Origin: Rhizobacter sp. Root404
GTDB lineage: Bacteria; Pseudomonadota; Gammaproteobacteria; Burkholderiales; Burkholderiaceae_C
Reading direction: 5' to 3'
Length of the DNA stretch: 64,000 bases
Assembly: GCF_001425865.1 (NCBI RefSeq)
Contig: NZ_LMDS01000004.1
Location: 1,927,355 to 1,991,354 of the forward strand
Part shown: piece by piece, positions 61,952-64,000 of the stretch
Numbering within the stretch: position 1 is the first letter of the stretch
How the letters are laid out: the number at the start of each line of letters is the position of its first letter
Program-made: the position numbers and the translations under genes
The notes under the pieces: model-generated
The model's database searches: none
Seen by the model: only the letters and a program-made list of their open reading frames with translations
Told to the model about the DNA's origin: nothing

Positions 61952-62843
61952 GCGTGATTCCCCCGCTACCGACGCCCCGCCAACGGCCGCCTGCCTGAAC
62001 TGCGGCGAAGCGTTCGGTGCGGACCGGCCGCGGTTCTGCCCGGCGTGCGGCCAGGGCACGGCCATCAAGCCGCCGACGCTGCTCGAGTTCGCGCAGCAGT
62101 TCGGCGGCGCGTACCTGTCGACCGAAGGCGCGCTGTGGCGCAGCCTCAAGCTGCTGGTGCTGCGGCCCGGCGAGCTGACGCGCCAGTACCTCGCCGGCCG
62201 GCGCAAGCACTACGTACTGCCGCTGCGGCTGTACCTGACGATCAGCGTCGCCGTGCTGCTGATGCTGCGCGTCGCGTCGAGCCTCGACCCGGACGCGGTG
62301 GCGATCGCCAAGGGCGACGGCTTCGACCCGCGCGCCGGTGCCTTCGCGCTCGACATCGGGCCCGGCCGCCTCGAGATGAAGGACGGCCGGTTCATTTGCG
62401 AGCGCCTGCCGGCCGGGCTGTGCCGGCGCATCGAGCAGCGCGTGAACCTCGACGCGGCCGGCTTCCAGCGCGAGCTCGACCGCTTCGGCGACCGCTTCGT
62501 CTCGAACCTCGGCGTCGCGATGTTCGCGGTGCTGCCGCTGCTCGCGCTGTGTCTGGCCGTGCTGTATCCGAACCGGCAGCGCCGCTACACCGAGCACCTG
62601 GTGGCCGCCCTGCACCTGCAGGCGTTCTGGTTCCTCGCGATGGTGCTTGCGCTGCCAGGGATCGGCCTGCTGAAAGCGGTGGCCCTGGTCGCGGTGCCGC
62701 TGCACACCTGGTTCGCGCTCGGCCGCATCTACGGCGGCCGCCGCTGGCCGCGCCTGCTGCGGCTGGCGGTGCTGGGCGCGGCCTACCCAGTCGCGATGGG
62801 GCTGGCGATGCTCGCCATCCTCGTCTGGGCCGCGGTGACCTGA
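61950..62843 (+). CDS. DUF3667 zinc-ribbon membrane protein
   Basis: A 297-residue protein. A zinc ribbon lies at the N-terminus (C15, C18, C30, C33 in CLNCGE and FCPACGQ). It is followed by the DUF3667 segment FGGAYLSTEGALWRSLKLLVLRPGELTRQYLAGRRKHYVLPLRLYLTISVAVLLML and several further hydrophobic helices. Function is unknown. The start MRDSPATD is chosen because the ribbon begins at once; it overlaps the start codon of the opposite ABC ATPase gene. It sits inside the nucleoside transporter cluster on the other strand and ends 14 bp from the bmp gene stop. Confidence 0.85.
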   Translation: MRDSPATDAPPTAACLNCGEAFGADRPRFCPACGQGTAIKPPTLLEFAQQFGGAYLSTEGALWRSLKLLVLRPGELTRQYLAGRRKHYVLPLRLYLTISVAVLLMLRVASSLDPDAVAIAKGDGFDPRAGAFALDIGPGRLEMKDGRFICERLPAGLCRRIEQRVNLDAAGFQRELDRFGDRFVSNLGVAMFAVLPLLALCLAVLYPNRQRRYTEHLVAALHLQAFWFLAMVLALPGIGLLKAVALVAVPLHTWFALGRIYGGRRWPRLLRLAVLGAAYPVAMGLAMLAILVWAAVT

Positions 62844-62857
62844 GCCGGCCGGCGCGG

Positions 62858-63853
62858 TCACTTCGCGGTCGGCTTCGGCTGGCTGTCGTCGACCGGCACC
62901 GTGAAGCTGCCGGCCAGGATCGCCTTCTGCTTCGCCTCCATCTTCGCGACCACGTCGGCCGGCACCTTCTTCGCGAACGTGCCGAGGGCGCTGAGCTCGC
63001 TGCCCTTGTGCTTCATCATCGAGTACTCGCCGTACTCCCTGGCCTCGAACTTGCCGGCCTTGACGGACTTGATCGCCAGGTCGATCGTCGGCTCCATGTT
63101 CCACAGCGCCGAGGCGACCACGGTGTCGGGGTACTTGTCCTGCGTGTTGATGACGTTGCCGATCGCGAGCTTGCCCTTCTCCTTCGCGGCATCGCTGACG
63201 CCGAAGCGCTCGGCATACATCACGTCCGCGCCCTTGTCGATCATCGCGAACGCGGCTTCCTTGGCCTTCGGCGGGTCGAACCAGCTGTTGATGAAGCTGA
63301 CCATGAACTCGACCTTCGGATTGGTCTCCTTCGCGCCGGCCATGAACGCGTTCATCAGGCGGTTGACCTCGGGGATCGGGTAGCCGCCGACCATGCCGAT
63401 CTTGCCGCTCTTGGTCATGCCGCCGGCGATCATGCCGCTCAGGTATGCCGGCTCCTGGATGAAGTTGTCGAACACGCCGAAGTTGGGCGCCTGCGGCTTG
63501 CCGCTGGAGCCGAGCAGGAAGCTGACCTTCGGGTAGTCCTTCGCGACCTTGCGCGCCGCCGCCTCGACCGCGAACGCCTCGCCGACGATCAGCGTGTTGC
63601 CGCCCTCGGCGTAGCCGCGCATCACACGCTCGTAGTCGGCGTTCGTGACGTTCTCGCTGAACACGTACTCGATCTCGCCACGCGCGACCGCGGCCTTCAG
63701 CGCCTTGTCGATGCGGCTGACCCACTGTTGCTCGACCGGCACGGTGTAGATCGCGGCGACCTTGATCTTGGCTTGCGCGAACGCACCGGCGCTGGAAAGC
63801 GCGGCCAGAGTGGCCGCGGCAAGGGCCAGGGCGAGACGACGGGAAGGCTGCAT
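62858..63853 (-). CDS. BMP-family ABC transporter substrate-binding protein
   Basis: A 331-residue periplasmic binding protein with a signal peptide (residues 1-27, LALALAAATLAALSSAGAFAQA) and the basic membrane protein fold: KVAAIYTVPVEQQWVSRIDKAL, SGKIGMVGGYPIPEVNRLMNAFMAGAKE and GADVMYAERFGVSDAAKEKG. Relatives bind purine nucleosides or bases. A GAGGAG site 8 nt before the ATG at 63853 confirms the start. Its cognate ATPase and permeases lie downstream on the same strand but beyond the opposing DUF3667 gene, so they need a separate promoter or a long read-through. Confidence 0.92.
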   Translation of the reverse strand: MQPSRRLALALAAATLAALSSAGAFAQAKIKVAAIYTVPVEQQWVSRIDKALKAAVARGEIEYVFSENVTNADYERVMRGYAEGGNTLIVGEAFAVEAAARKVAKDYPKVSFLLGSSGKPQAPNFGVFDNFIQEPAYLSGMIAGGMTKSGKIGMVGGYPIPEVNRLMNAFMAGAKETNPKVEFMVSFINSWFDPPKAKEAAFAMIDKGADVMYAERFGVSDAAKEKGKLAIGNVINTQDKYPDTVVASALWNMEPTIDLAIKSVKAGKFEAREYGEYSMMKHKGSELSALGTFAKKVPADVVAKMEAKQKAILAGSFTVPVDDSQPKPTAK

Positions 63854-64000
63854 GGACGGATCTCCTCGTGGGTTGATGCGGCGCGCGCCGCGATCGCGAT
63901 TAAGCAAGAGCCGTTCCGCGGACGCAACGGGGTTGGCCCGATGACGGCGCCGGATGCTAGATTTGCGGCACCCCAACTGCACCCAGACAGGCACGGGGAG
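63854..64000. promoter_or_regulatory. Upstream region of the bmp gene (window edge)
   Basis: This 147-bp stretch precedes the substrate-binding protein gene and should hold its promoter. Apart from the ribosome binding site I see no convincing -10/-35 pair, riboswitch fold or coding frame. It is cut by the window end. Confidence 0.3.

Overview
The window is a high-GC (about 70 percent), gene-dense stretch of chromosome. It suggests a betaproteobacterium of the order Burkholderiales, probably of the Rubrivivax/Leptothrix/Methylibium type. This rests on gene content and order (leuS-lptE-holA, amgK/lptD-surA-ksgA, metX-metW, a DUF4148 protein), not on an rRNA gene. I see no rRNA, tRNA, insertion sequence, prophage or CRISPR array. 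No intergenic gap exceeds 300 bases. The first gene is cut by the window edge.

Layout. 1-4.3 kb: end of a deacetylase-like gene, a PLP-dependent ammonia-lyase divergent from a MocR regulator, a DUF1415 protein and an exported ATP-dependent DNA ligase. 4.5-14.2 kb: housekeeping genes leuS-lptE-holA, a reverse block (ghrA-like, pncC, pgpA, thiL) and maeB. 14.4-15.5 kb: a secreted RNase Sa-type ribonuclease with its barstar inhibitor, closed by a long hairpin. 15.5-21.2 kb: outer-membrane biogenesis (ksgA, surA, lptD) divergent from amgK. 21.2-31.6 kb: small exported proteins, regulators, a YtrA-type GntR/ABC operon, a peptidase, a lipase-like hydrolase, a dienoyl-CoA isomerase and an aldo/keto reductase. 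31.6-40.3 kb: an unusual ferritin-like/Fe-S/CDGSH fusion, then a complete RND efflux operon with its divergent TetR repressor and an AcrR-type operator.

40.4-46.7 kb: a HAD phosphatase, an XRE regulator, an MFS transporter, and an ECF41 sigma-factor locus. The locus contains a carboxymuconolactone decarboxylase, an NAD(P)-binding epimerase-like protein, the sigma factor and a bestrophin. Two matching ECF41-type promoters sit exactly upstream of its two transcription units. 46.7-48.7 kb: metW-metX behind a SAM-II riboswitch with a terminator. 48.7-57.3 kb: a mechanosensitive channel, argO/argP, a glutamate-synthase-like flavoprotein, a degenerate response regulator, a glutathione transferase and a CodA-family deaminase. 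57.4-64 kb: a membrane protein, an isolated ATP synthase subunit c gene, and a BMP-type nucleoside ABC transporter interrupted by an oppositely oriented DUF3667 gene.

The observations most worth following are the ECF41/bestrophin regulon, the ferritin-like/CDGSH fusion with a strong internal start, the orphan subunit c gene, the SAM-II riboswitch, and the CodA homologue with an altered specificity residue.
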